Source of the DNA: VRUE01 sp050258095
GTDB taxonomy: Bacteria; Actinomycetota; Thermoleophilia; Solirubrobacterales; 70-9
Assembly: GCA_050258095.1 (NCBI GenBank)
Contig: JBLMYD010000027.1
Location: 1-11,420 of the forward strand
Direction of reading: 5' to 3'
DNA: 11,420 nucleotides
The notes under the pieces are model-generated. The model worked only from the letters and a program-made list of their open reading frames with translations, did no database searches and was not told the DNA's origin. Position 1 is the stretch's first letter; each line of letters begins with the position of its first letter. A program made the translations under genes and the position numbers. Shown in pieces: positions 5,926 to 11,106 of this stretch.

Positions 5926-6549
5926 ATGACGCGGGAGGACTTGAAGAGACGGGGATGGACGGCCCTGGCGGGGGCGATCACTGTGGCGCTCGCCTTGATG
6001 CTCGCAAGCTGTGGGGGTGGAGGCAACTCGCCGGTCACCTCCGTAATCGACCTGGAAAGCCCCGGGGTCAACGTCGACGGAACGACCCGAGCGAACGTGC
6101 ACTGCGGCTGGGGGGCCATCTGGGTGCCGCTGGAATGGACGGGGGTGCCGGAAGGAACGAGGGAATTGGCGATCTACATCGGGCGGTTCAAGCACGTCGA
6201 GGACGGCGGCACCCGAAAACTGGCCGTGCCCTACGCCGTTCTCTACAGCCAGATCGAACCCTCGCTGCGCAAGCTGGCAGCCAACACCGAACCGGAAGGC
6301 TCAGGTTGGTCCAGAATCGGGCAGGTCAGCTGCCCACCCGTCGCCAAAGGGCAACGAGTCCTCGTCGAGGTATTCGCCCTCGATCGCGTGCAGGCCCGCC
6401 GGGAGATGAAACGACGCCTGGCTACCCGGCTCACCGAAGAAGCGCTGGCCGATCCCCGCCCGAGCGATGGCCCGAGATCACCCGGCAAGCTCACAGCGGA
6501 TGCAGATGCAATCGGCAGACTGATTCTTGACTACCCCGGGCCGCACTGA
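5926..6549 (+). CDS. Lipoprotein with degenerate PEBP/YbhB-like domain
   Basis: A 207-residue predicted lipoprotein: basic N-terminus, hydrophobic stretch AITVALALMLASC with lipidated C29, then a Gly-rich linker. Residues about 58-155 follow the phosphatidylethanolamine-binding protein (RKIP/YbhB) pattern: VPLEWTGVPEGTRELAIYI (67-85), VLYSQIEPSLRKLA (105-118), SCPPVAKGQRVLVEVFALD (135-153). The family's ligand-site signatures are lost: where DPDAP is expected the sequence reads RFKHV, and the HWV histidine position reads PYAV. The fold is therefore likely kept while the anion/phospholipid site is not. A charged helix-like tail of about 50 residues follows. ATG 5926 fits the -10 at 5904-5909; GTG 5911 and TTG 5920 are in-frame alternatives. 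It is convergent with grxD, with stops 25 bases apart. Role unknown. Confidence 0.68.
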   Translation: MTREDLKRRGWTALAGAITVALALMLASCGGGGNSPVTSVIDLESPGVNVDGTTRANVHCGWGAIWVPLEWTGVPEGTRELAIYIGRFKHVEDGGTRKLAVPYAVLYSQIEPSLRKLAANTEPEGSGWSRIGQVSCPPVAKGQRVLVEVFALDRVQARREMKRRLATRLTEEALADPRPSDGPRSPGKLTADADAIGRLILDYPGPH

Positions 6550-6574
6550 CGTTTCTCCTTCCTGCGCCCGGTTC

Positions 6575-6910
6575 TTACTTGATCTGCTCGACGCCGAGCG
6601 CCTCGGCCAGCTCGCCCGAGTCGAACATCTCCTCGACGATGTCGGCGCCGCCGAGCAGCTCGCCGTTGACGTAGAGCTGGGGGAACGTCTGCCAGTCGGA
6701 GATCTCGGCGGTCACTTCGCGTAGCGGCTGCAGGGCCGGCAGCACGTCGACCGCGCCGTACTCGACGTCCATCGCCTCGAGCGCCTGAACGACCCGCATC
6801 GAGAAACCGCAGCGCGGCATCTCCGGCGTGCCCTTCATGAAGAGCAGCACCGGGTTGGCGGCGATCAGCTCCTCGACCTTCCGCTTCAGCTCGGCATCGG
6901 CCACGGACAC
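6575..6910 (-). CDS. grxD: Monothiol CGFS glutaredoxin (Grx4/GrxD)
   Basis: Monothiol CGFS glutaredoxins bind a [2Fe-2S] cluster with glutathione, or another low-molecular thiol, and work with BolA partners in Fe-S trafficking and iron sensing; cytosolic. The 111-residue product is a single thioredoxin-fold domain with NPVLLFMKGTPEMPRCGFS (19-37): active-site C34 in CGFS and K26 upstream of it. It continues with DWQTFPQLYVNGELLGGADI (72-91) containing the cis-Pro TFP and the GGAD thiol-binding loop. The GTG start at 6910 follows the BolA stop (TAA) by 3 bases, so the pair is translationally linked; a second in-frame GTG at 6904 is possible. It is the last gene of the long - strand run and converges on the PEBP-like gene. 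Confidence 0.93.
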   Translation of the reverse strand: MSVADAELKRKVEELIAANPVLLFMKGTPEMPRCGFSMRVVQALEAMDVEYGAVDVLPALQPLREVTAEISDWQTFPQLYVNGELLGGADIVEEMFDSGELAEALGVEQIK

Positions 6911-6913
6911 AGG

Positions 6914-7150
6914 TTAGCCGGCCGGGACCGCGGTCTTCAGCGAGAGGGCGTGGATCGTCCCGTCGTCGAAGCGCTCCTTGACGGCGGCCTTGACCAATCG
7001 GTGCTGGTCGATGCGCGAGAGTCCCCCGAACTGGGCGGCCGTCACGGTCGCTCGCAGGTGGTCGCCGCCGCCGGTCTCGTCGACGACCTCGACGGCGGCG
7101 CCGGGAAGCGCCGCCTCGATCATCGCCTTGATCTCCGCCAGGTCGGCCAT
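6914..7150 (-). CDS. bolA: BolA family protein
   Basis: BolA proteins form cluster-bridged heterodimers with CGFS glutaredoxins. The 78-residue protein has the family fold: MIEAALPGAAVEVVDETGGG, the strand GDHLRATVTAAQFGGLSRIDQHRLV and the ending GTIHALSLKT. Candidate cluster ligands are H31 in the loop (a His- rather than Cys-type BolA) and the conserved H67 of the C-terminal IHAL; H50 in DQHRLV is the usual helix His. It lies directly upstream of the CGFS glutaredoxin with a 3-base gap, so this is a natural BolA-Grx pair. A possible -10 (TAGAAT, 7167-7162) overlaps the stop of the gene upstream, so the pair may have its own promoter as well as read-through. Confidence 0.92.
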   Translation of the reverse strand: MADLAEIKAMIEAALPGAAVEVVDETGGGDHLRATVTAAQFGGLSRIDQHRLVKAAVKERFDDGTIHALSLKTAVPAG

Positions 7151-7161
7151 TAGTTAGGACG

Positions 7162-7167
7162 ATTCTA
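7162..7167 (-). promoter_or_regulatory. Possible -10 element (TAGAAT) for bolA-grxD
   Basis: TAGAAT fits TAnnnT and lies 11 bases before the bolA ATG at 7150, with no Shine-Dalgarno between. Its first three bases are the TAG stop of the upstream regulator gene. No -35 is evident. Confidence 0.3.
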
Positions 7168-7851
7168 GGCGCCGGGCGCGAGCAGGGACAGGGCTTCCTC
7201 GTCGGCCGCTGACAGAGGTACCGTCTCCGTACTCATGTGCGTGCGCTCGAAGCGCACCGCCGCCAGCAGCGGGCCCGTGCCCTCCCGTCCCCAGGGGTCG
7301 ATCCGGAAGGGCCTGCCCACCGCGGACGGGACGGGCTCGACCAGGCCGGCGGAGCGCAGGGCGGCGAGCCTTCGCTCGAACACCGGGTAGTTGAACCCGT
7401 CGATCGCACGATCGAGCCCGGTGAGTGACTGCGGACCCGCAGCGAGGGCGTGCAGCACCGTCGACTCCCAGCCGCCGACGAGGGCCTTGACGGCGGCCTT
7501 GGCCGCCGCGCCTCCGATTGGGATCGCCCCCTTGGGCGCCCGAGAGAGCCACTCGTCGACCGCGTCGACGACCCGCAGGAGGTCGCGGCCGACGCCGGTC
7601 AGCTCGTTGCGCACCGCGTAGGGCATGCCGCCGCCGCTTTTCGCCACAGCACCGAGGGCGACGAGGTCGTCGAGGCGGACGCGCACCGTCCCCGCCGACG
7701 GGCCGTCCAACTCCGCTGTCAGCTCCTTGAGGCGCAGCGGCCGGCGCGCCAGCGCCCGGACCGTTGGGCAGGCGGCGGGCCGTACGAGCCGGATCAGGAT
7801 CGTGCTCCCCGCCCGTCGTCGCCTGCCCGCCGCTTTGCCGCGACCGGTCAA
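7165..7851 (-). CDS. Regulator with two tandem winged-helix (HxlR-like) domains
   Basis: A 228-residue protein with a basic N-terminus (residues 2-14) and what look like two winged-helix units. The first (about 28-103) reads VRALARRPLRLKELTAEL, then RLDDLVALGAVAK and LTGVGRDLLRVVDAVDEWL; the last is the closing helix typical of HxlR proteins. The second (about 122-200) reads VGGWESTVLHALAAGPQSL, then FERRLAALRSAGLVEPVP and RPFRIDPWG. No ligand or metal site is obvious, and the HxlR cysteine is absent. Most HxlR members have one domain and bind as dimers, so a tandem copy suggests a pseudo-dimer. Start TTG 7851 follows the DUF3618 stop by 3 bases; no better start codon is near. Targets are unknown. 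Confidence 0.66.
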   Translation of the reverse strand: MTGRGKAAGRRRRAGSTILIRLVRPAACPTVRALARRPLRLKELTAELDGPSAGTVRVRLDDLVALGAVAKSGGGMPYAVRNELTGVGRDLLRVVDAVDEWLSRAPKGAIPIGGAAAKAAVKALVGGWESTVLHALAAGPQSLTGLDRAIDGFNYPVFERRLAALRSAGLVEPVPSAVGRPFRIDPWGREGTGPLLAAVRFERTHMSTETVPLSAADEEALSLLAPGA

Positions 7852-7854
7852 TCG

Positions 7855-8106
7855 CTAGCGGCGGCGGCGCAGCATCGTCAGCCCGCCGAGCGCGAAGCCG
7901 GCGACGGCGGCACCGACGATCAGCTGCGAGCGGTGCTCGCGCACCTGGCGACGCCAGTCGGTCAGCTCGGCGACGCGGCCGCGGAGCAGCTCGACGGAGG
8001 TGCCGAGGTCGCGTCGCTGCGCGTCGATGTCGCGGCGGATCTCGGCCGCGTTGCGGCCGGGCATGCCAACGGTCGAGGGTCGGCGCGGCTCGGGATGGGC
8101 GCTCAT
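7855..8106 (-). CDS. DUF3618 family small membrane protein
   Basis: An 83-residue protein matching the DUF3618 pattern: NAAEIRRDIDAQRRDLGTSVELLRGRV (19-45; R-x-DI followed by an amphipathic helix), a short linker and one membrane segment (about 62-79, LIVGAAVAGFALGGLTM) ending in RRRR. The N-terminal helix should be cytoplasmic if the arginines follow the positive-inside rule. Function of the family is unknown; in Actinobacteria it usually sits beside a holin-superfamily-III (DUF1469-like) gene, as here. Its ATG overlaps the holin-like stop by 4 bases (ATGA), so the two are translationally coupled and may act together in the membrane. Confidence 0.82.
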   Translation of the reverse strand: MSAHPEPRRPSTVGMPGRNAAEIRRDIDAQRRDLGTSVELLRGRVAELTDWRRQVREHRSQLIVGAAVAGFALGGLTMLRRRR

Positions 8107-8537
8107 TCGCTCCCCGCCTTCGTGCCGGACTCGAGCGTCGCCTTGGTCAGCTTCGCCTCCTCGATCGCCTGCTCGGGCACCGGCGGCGAGCCCGCCTGCA
8201 CCGAGCGGTAGGCGAAGAGGCCGGCGCCCGCCGCGATCAGCAGGAAGACCGCGGCCTCGACGAAGAAGCCGGGCCAGGCATTGCCGTCGAAGACCTCTTC
8301 GGCGAGCAGCCAGGCGACGCCCTCCATGACGAGGATCAGGGCGAGGAAGGCGAAGGTGCCGGCGGCGACGCCGACGACCGAGCCGCGCAGGATCTTGCCG
8401 ACCTTCTCGGAGATCTCGGTCTTGGCCAGCTCGATCTCCTCGCGCACCAGCGAGGAGCTCTTCTCGGCGACGTCGAAGACGAGCTCGCTGACCGAGCGCT
8501 CGTCGCGCGGCGGGGGTGTCGCAGCGCCGTCGGCCAC
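8103..8537 (-). CDS. Phage holin family (holin superfamily III / DUF1469-like) membrane protein
   Basis: A 144-residue protein. The amphipathic N-terminal helix has the signature SLVREEIELAKTEISEKV (29-46), followed by two membrane segments (about 53-79 and 89-110) separated by a short acidic loop, then a charged tail. This is the actinobacterial Holin-X type. Despite the name, members are mostly chromosomal with unknown function; no endolysin or phage gene is nearby. It starts with GTG 8537, one base after the stop of the 44-residue membrane peptide, and its own stop overlaps the DUF3618 start, so the three genes form one tight unit. A role in envelope stress or membrane organisation is inference. 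Confidence 0.82.
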   Translation of the reverse strand: MADGAATPPPRDERSVSELVFDVAEKSSSLVREEIELAKTEISEKVGKILRGSVVGVAAGTFAFLALILVMEGVAWLLAEEVFDGNAWPGFFVEAAVFLLIAAGAGLFAYRSVQAGSPPVPEQAIEEAKLTKATLESGTKAGSE

Positions 8538-8538
8538 G

Positions 8539-8673
8539 CTACTCGGGCGGCTCCTCTTCGAAGATGCGGCGGTAGGCGAAGGCGGCGATCCGCGCGGCGA
8601 CCACGCTGGCGAGGGCGCTCGTCGCGGCCAGCATGCCGCTCCAGACGAGGCGCCTGACGATCTCGTTTTCCAT
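8539..8673 (-). CDS. 44-residue single-pass membrane peptide upstream of the holin-like gene
   Basis: A short ORF that fills the gap between the TetR and holin-like genes. Its product has a hydrophobic segment from about residue 9 to 33 (LVWSGMLAATSALASVVAAR, then IAAFAY) flanked by RR on both sides and ends in the acidic FEEEPPE. ATG 8673 is 15 bases past the TetR stop with AAGG about 9 bases before it; the TAG stop is one base from the holin-like GTG. The tight fit, the clean transmembrane pattern and my memory of similar short proteins next to holin/DUF3618 pairs in Actinobacteria support a real gene. Function unknown; probably a partner of the holin-like protein. Confidence 0.75.
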   Translation of the reverse strand: MENEIVRRLVWSGMLAATSALASVVAARIAAFAYRRIFEEEPPE

Positions 8674-8688
8674 CGGCGCCGACCTTAC

Positions 8689-9294
8689 CTATCGCGGCTC
8701 GAGACCGTCGCAGATCGTCGCCACTACAAGCGACCTTGCCTGGTCGAAGTCGGCGTCGGAGGCGGGGATCAGCTCGAAGATCCAGCCCGAGAGCAGCTGC
8801 TCGATCGCGCCGTAGAAGGACATCGAGGCGAAGGTCGGGTCGACGTCGCGGCGGAAGGCGCCCGCCTCCTGGCCCTCGGCGACGATCTTGGCGATCGACT
8901 CGTAGGCGCTGCGGATCTCCGGCAGGTGCGTGCGGCCGAAGGAGTTGGCGGCGCGGGTGACCTCGACGATGATCACCTTCATCAGCTCGGGGTCGTGACG
9001 GTAGGAGTCGACGATGAAGCCGGCGACGGCCTCGAGCTTGGCGCGCGGCGTGCCCCCTTCGCGGTCGGCCTCCTCGATCGCCGCCAGCAGCAGCGACCAG
9101 CGCTCGCTGAACAGCTCGTTCAGCACCTCGTCCTTCGACTTGAAGTAGTGATAGACGAGTCCGTAGGCGACGCCGGCCTCGTCGGCGATGTCCGAGACGC
9201 GGGTCGAGTGGAAGCCCTGGCGGGCGAAGACGCGGATCGCCGCGTCGAGGATCTGGCGGCGCTTGTCGACCGCCGGAGCGGGCGCCTTGGCCAT
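8689..9294 (-). CDS. TetR family transcriptional repressor
   Basis: A 201-residue one-component regulator. The N-terminal DNA-binding domain is clear: RRQILDAAIRVFARQGFHST (12-31), the helix-turn-helix VSDIADEAGVAYGLVYHYF (33-51) and KSKDEVLNELF (52-62). The helical C-terminal part (about 65-200) should bind an unknown small molecule; FIVDSYRHDPELMKVIIVE resembles TetR members linked to fatty-acid or acyl-CoA metabolism, but this is weak. ATG 9294 overlaps the amidase stop by one base (TGATG), so the two are coupled; a longer start at 9324 inside the amidase gene is less likely. A perfect palindrome typical of TetR operators lies downstream of the amidase promoter (10141-10156), implying autoregulation of the amidase-tetR transcript. 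Confidence 0.9.
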   Translation of the reverse strand: MAKAPAPAVDKRRQILDAAIRVFARQGFHSTRVSDIADEAGVAYGLVYHYFKSKDEVLNELFSERWSLLLAAIEEADREGGTPRAKLEAVAGFIVDSYRHDPELMKVIIVEVTRAANSFGRTHLPEIRSAYESIAKIVAEGQEAGAFRRDVDPTFASMSFYGAIEQLLSGWIFELIPASDADFDQARSLVVATICDGLEPR

Positions 9295-10124
9295 CAGGCT
9301 TGGGCCTCCGTCAGCTGCGGCCACGCATAGGCCCGCGGGCGGCGGTTGGCGAGGGAAGGCAGGCTCTCGCGGATACGCTCCTGCGCGGCGAGGTCGAGGT
9401 CGGCGGCGGCGAAGCGCTCCTCGTCGGGGGCGGTGGCGAGGACGACGCCCCAGGGATCGACGATCGAGGAGCGACCGCAGGAGCGGAAGTGCGGCGCGGC
9501 CTCGCCGACCTGGTTGGGCGCGAGGACGAAGACCTGGTCCTCGATCGCCCGCGCGCGCAGCAGGACCTGCCAGTGGTCGCGGCCGGTGGCGAAGGTGAAG
9601 GCGGAGGGGACGGCGACGATGCGGGCGCCGCGCACGGCGAGGATCCGGTACAGCTCGGGGAAGCGCAGGTCGTAGCAGACGCTGAGGCCGAGGTCGACCT
9701 GTGGCAGGTGGGCGACGACGATCTCCTCGCCCGGCTCCTCGTAGTCGGACTCGCGGTAGGCGACGCCGTCGACGTCGACGTCGAACATGTGGACCTTGCG
9801 ATAGGCGGCCAGGTCTGCGCCGTCAGGCCCGATCAGCACCGAGGTGTTGAAGGCCTTGTCATCGGGTCCCTGCTCGGAGACGCTGCCGGCGAGCAGGTGG
9901 ATGCCGAGCTCGCGGGCCCAGGCGCGGGCCGCCGTCAGACTCGGCCCGTCGAGCGGCTCGGCGCCGGCGAGCAGCTCCGGTCCGGCGGCCAGCAGGTTCC
10001 ACTTCTCGGGCAGGGCGACGAGGTCGGCGCCGTCGGCCGCGGCGGCGCGCACCAGCCGCTCGGCGCTGGCGAGGTTGCGCCCCTTGTCGGCGGTTGAGTT
10101 GAGCTGTACGACGGCGGCGCGCAA
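9294..10124 (-). CDS. Nitrilase-superfamily carbon-nitrogen hydrolase (Nit1/Nit2-like amidase)
   Basis: A 276-residue enzyme of the carbon-nitrogen hydrolase family. The Glu-Lys-Cys triad is intact: E40 in LPEKWN, K110 in YRKVHMFD and C150 in GLSVCYDLRFPELYR. The last motif and RSSIVDPWGVVLA are typical of the Nit branch (omega-amidase or deaminated-glutathione amidase), so the substrate is probably an omega-amide of a small carboxylic acid; this is family inference. The start is TTG 10124, placing the first strand MRAAVVQLNS at the N-terminus and an AGGAG ribosome site 9 bases upstream. The frame stays open to 10208, but that extension would cover the promoter and operator and adds no family sequence. 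Its stop overlaps the tetR start by one base. Confidence 0.9.
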   Translation of the reverse strand: MRAAVVQLNSTADKGRNLASAERLVRAAAADGADLVALPEKWNLLAAGPELLAGAEPLDGPSLTAARAWARELGIHLLAGSVSEQGPDDKAFNTSVLIGPDGADLAAYRKVHMFDVDVDGVAYRESDYEEPGEEIVVAHLPQVDLGLSVCYDLRFPELYRILAVRGARIVAVPSAFTFATGRDHWQVLLRARAIEDQVFVLAPNQVGEAAPHFRSCGRSSIVDPWGVVLATAPDEERFAAADLDLAAQERIRESLPSLANRRPRAYAWPQLTEAQA

Positions 10125-10133
10125 GTGCGACGT

Positions 10134-10138
10134 CTCCT
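10134..10138 (-). promoter_or_regulatory. Ribosome binding site (AGGAG) fixing the amidase start at TTG 10124
   Basis: AGGAG on the - strand with 9 bases to TTG 10124. It sits just after the operator palindrome. It is one of few clear Shine-Dalgarno sequences in the window and argues for TTG 10124 over the longer reading frame beginning at 10208. Confidence 0.7.
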
Positions 10139-10140
10139 GG

Positions 10141-10156
10141 TTGACTGACCAGTCAA
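10141..10156 (-). promoter_or_regulatory. TetR-type operator palindrome upstream of the amidase-tetR genes
   Basis: TTGACTG-AC-CAGTCAA: perfect 7-bp arms around two bases, the size and symmetry usual for TetR-family operators. It lies between the predicted transcription start (about 10160) and the AGGAG ribosome site, so a bound repressor would block RNA polymerase. The tetR gene is second in the transcript, the standard autoregulatory arrangement. Confidence 0.78.
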
Positions 10157-10166
10157 TCAAGGAGCC

Positions 10167-10172
10167 AGTATA
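10167..10172 (-). promoter_or_regulatory. -10 element (TATACT) of the amidase-tetR promoter
   Basis: TATACT on the - strand is close to the TATAAT consensus and is followed within about 10 bases by the operator palindrome. The -35 window (about 10190-10195, ACAAAC) is poor. Confidence 0.6.
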
Positions 10173-10197
10173 GGCGCGCCCGCCGCTGAGTTTGTAC

Positions 10198-10220
10198 TTA
10201 TTCGCCATATGGGCGAATAA
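10198..10220. promoter_or_regulatory. 9-bp inverted repeat between the dehydrogenase stop and the amidase promoter
   Basis: TTATTCGCC and GGCGAATAA are perfect arms around a 5-base loop (ATATG); pairing extends to 11 bp if one extra A is bulged. It begins 16 bases after the dehydrogenase stop, a normal place for a terminator, but no U-run follows on the - strand. Its distance from the TATACT element (about 26 bases upstream) would also suit an operator for a second regulator. Confidence 0.6.
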
Positions 10221-10236
10221 AGTCGAAGTCAGCGGA

Positions 10237-11079
10237 TCAAAGGCGCATGATGCGGCGGACGGCGGCGTCGAGGGCGCGATCGGGCAGGAACCGCGCGGCG
10301 AGCGCCTGGCCGCGGGCGTCGGCGCCGACGACGTAACGGGTGCGCGGTCGCCGCGCGGTGAGGGCGCGGGCGATGGCCGCGGCGACCTTCTCGGGCGAGA
10401 TGCCGCGCTCGGCCGTGCGCCGCACCGCGGCGCGGAAGCGCTCGATCGTCGCTCCGTAGAGCTCCTCCTGCGTGGCGGGCGCGCGGCTCGATATCTCGTC
10501 CGCGAACCGCTCTCCCCGCTCCCAGATCGGCGTGTCGATCGAGCCCGGCTCGATCGCCGAGACGTGGATCCCCCACGGGCGCAGCTCCTGACGCAGGCAG
10601 TCGGTCGCGGCCTCGAGGCCGAACTTGGCCGCGTGGTAGGGACCGCCGAAGGGCAGCGCCATGCGACCGCCGATCGAGCTGACGAAGACGACCCGACCGC
10701 GGGCGCGCCGGATCGCCGGCAGCAGCGCTTGACTCACGGCGACTTGGGCGGTGAGGTTGACCTCGAGCTGGCGGCGGAAGTCGTCGAGTGGGATCGTCTC
10801 CAACGGACCGAGGATCGCGACGCCGGCGTTGTTGACGAGCCCGTCGAGCCCGCTCCCCCCCACCGTCTCTTCGACCGCCTCGGCCGCCGCCGCGATCTGC
10901 CCCGAATCGGTGACGTCGAGCGTCACCGGAACCAGCCGCTCGCTCGCCTCGGTCCGCAGCGATTCGGCATCCTCCTCGCGACGAACACCGGCGAACACAC
11001 GCCAGCCCTCGCGGTCCAGCCGCAGCGCCGTCGCCCGACCGATGCCGGTGGAGGAACCCGTGACGAGCGCAGACCGCAT
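10237..11079 (-). CDS. Short-chain dehydrogenase/reductase (classical SDR)
   Basis: A 280-residue NAD(P)-dependent oxidoreductase with a Rossmann fold. TGSSTGIG (7-14) binds the cofactor; an Arg-rich segment follows strand 2 (AGVRREED), suggesting NADP(H). LDVTD (54-58), NNAG (83-86) and N108 in VNLTA are present. The catalytic Ser-Tyr-Lys is complete: S135, Y148 and K152 in YHAAK, followed by PGSIDTP. The C-terminal part (about 200-280) is longer than the minimal SDR and Arg/Ala-rich. Substrate cannot be told from sequence. ATG 11079 is chosen over TTG 11100 because residue 1 then begins the first strand directly and a TAGCCT hexamer lies 7 bases upstream. It may be transcribed separately from the amidase, with the inverted repeat at 10198-10220 between. 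Confidence 0.9.
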   Translation of the reverse strand: MRSALVTGSSTGIGRATALRLDREGWRVFAGVRREEDAESLRTEASERLVPVTLDVTDSGQIAAAAEAVEETVGGSGLDGLVNNAGVAILGPLETIPLDDFRRQLEVNLTAQVAVSQALLPAIRRARGRVVFVSSIGGRMALPFGGPYHAAKFGLEAATDCLRQELRPWGIHVSAIEPGSIDTPIWERGERFADEISSRAPATQEELYGATIERFRAAVRRTAERGISPEKVAAAIARALTARRPRTRYVVGADARGQALAARFLPDRALDAAVRRIMRL

Positions 11080-11086
11080 GCCCGCG

Positions 11087-11092
11087 AGGCTA
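11087..11092 (-). promoter_or_regulatory. Putative -10 element (TAGCCT) of a leaderless dehydrogenase promoter
   Basis: TAGCCT fits TAnnnT and lies 7 bases before ATG 11079 in the 27-base gap after the upstream gene. No Shine-Dalgarno is present. The hexamer is a weak match to TATAAT beyond the conserved positions. Confidence 0.35.
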
Positions 11093-11106
11093 TACGGCAA
11101 CCGGCT

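Noticed and set aside
8103..8537. Prophage remnant suggested by the holin-family protein
   Set aside because: No integrase, endolysin, capsid or attachment site is present. This holin family is a common chromosomal membrane protein in Actinobacteria, and the flanks are housekeeping genes.
9295..9324. Upstream start for TetR inside the amidase gene
   Set aside because: ATG 9294 gives a one-base TGATG coupling and a normal distance to the helix-turn-helix.
8281..9330. Long + frame antisense to the membrane unit and tetR
   Set aside because: Composition is low complexity and it mirrors four supported - strand genes.
10125..10208. 28-residue N-terminal extension of the amidase
   Set aside because: It would span the TATACT promoter element, the operator and the ribosome site, and it adds sequence not expected before the first strand of nitrilase-family enzymes.
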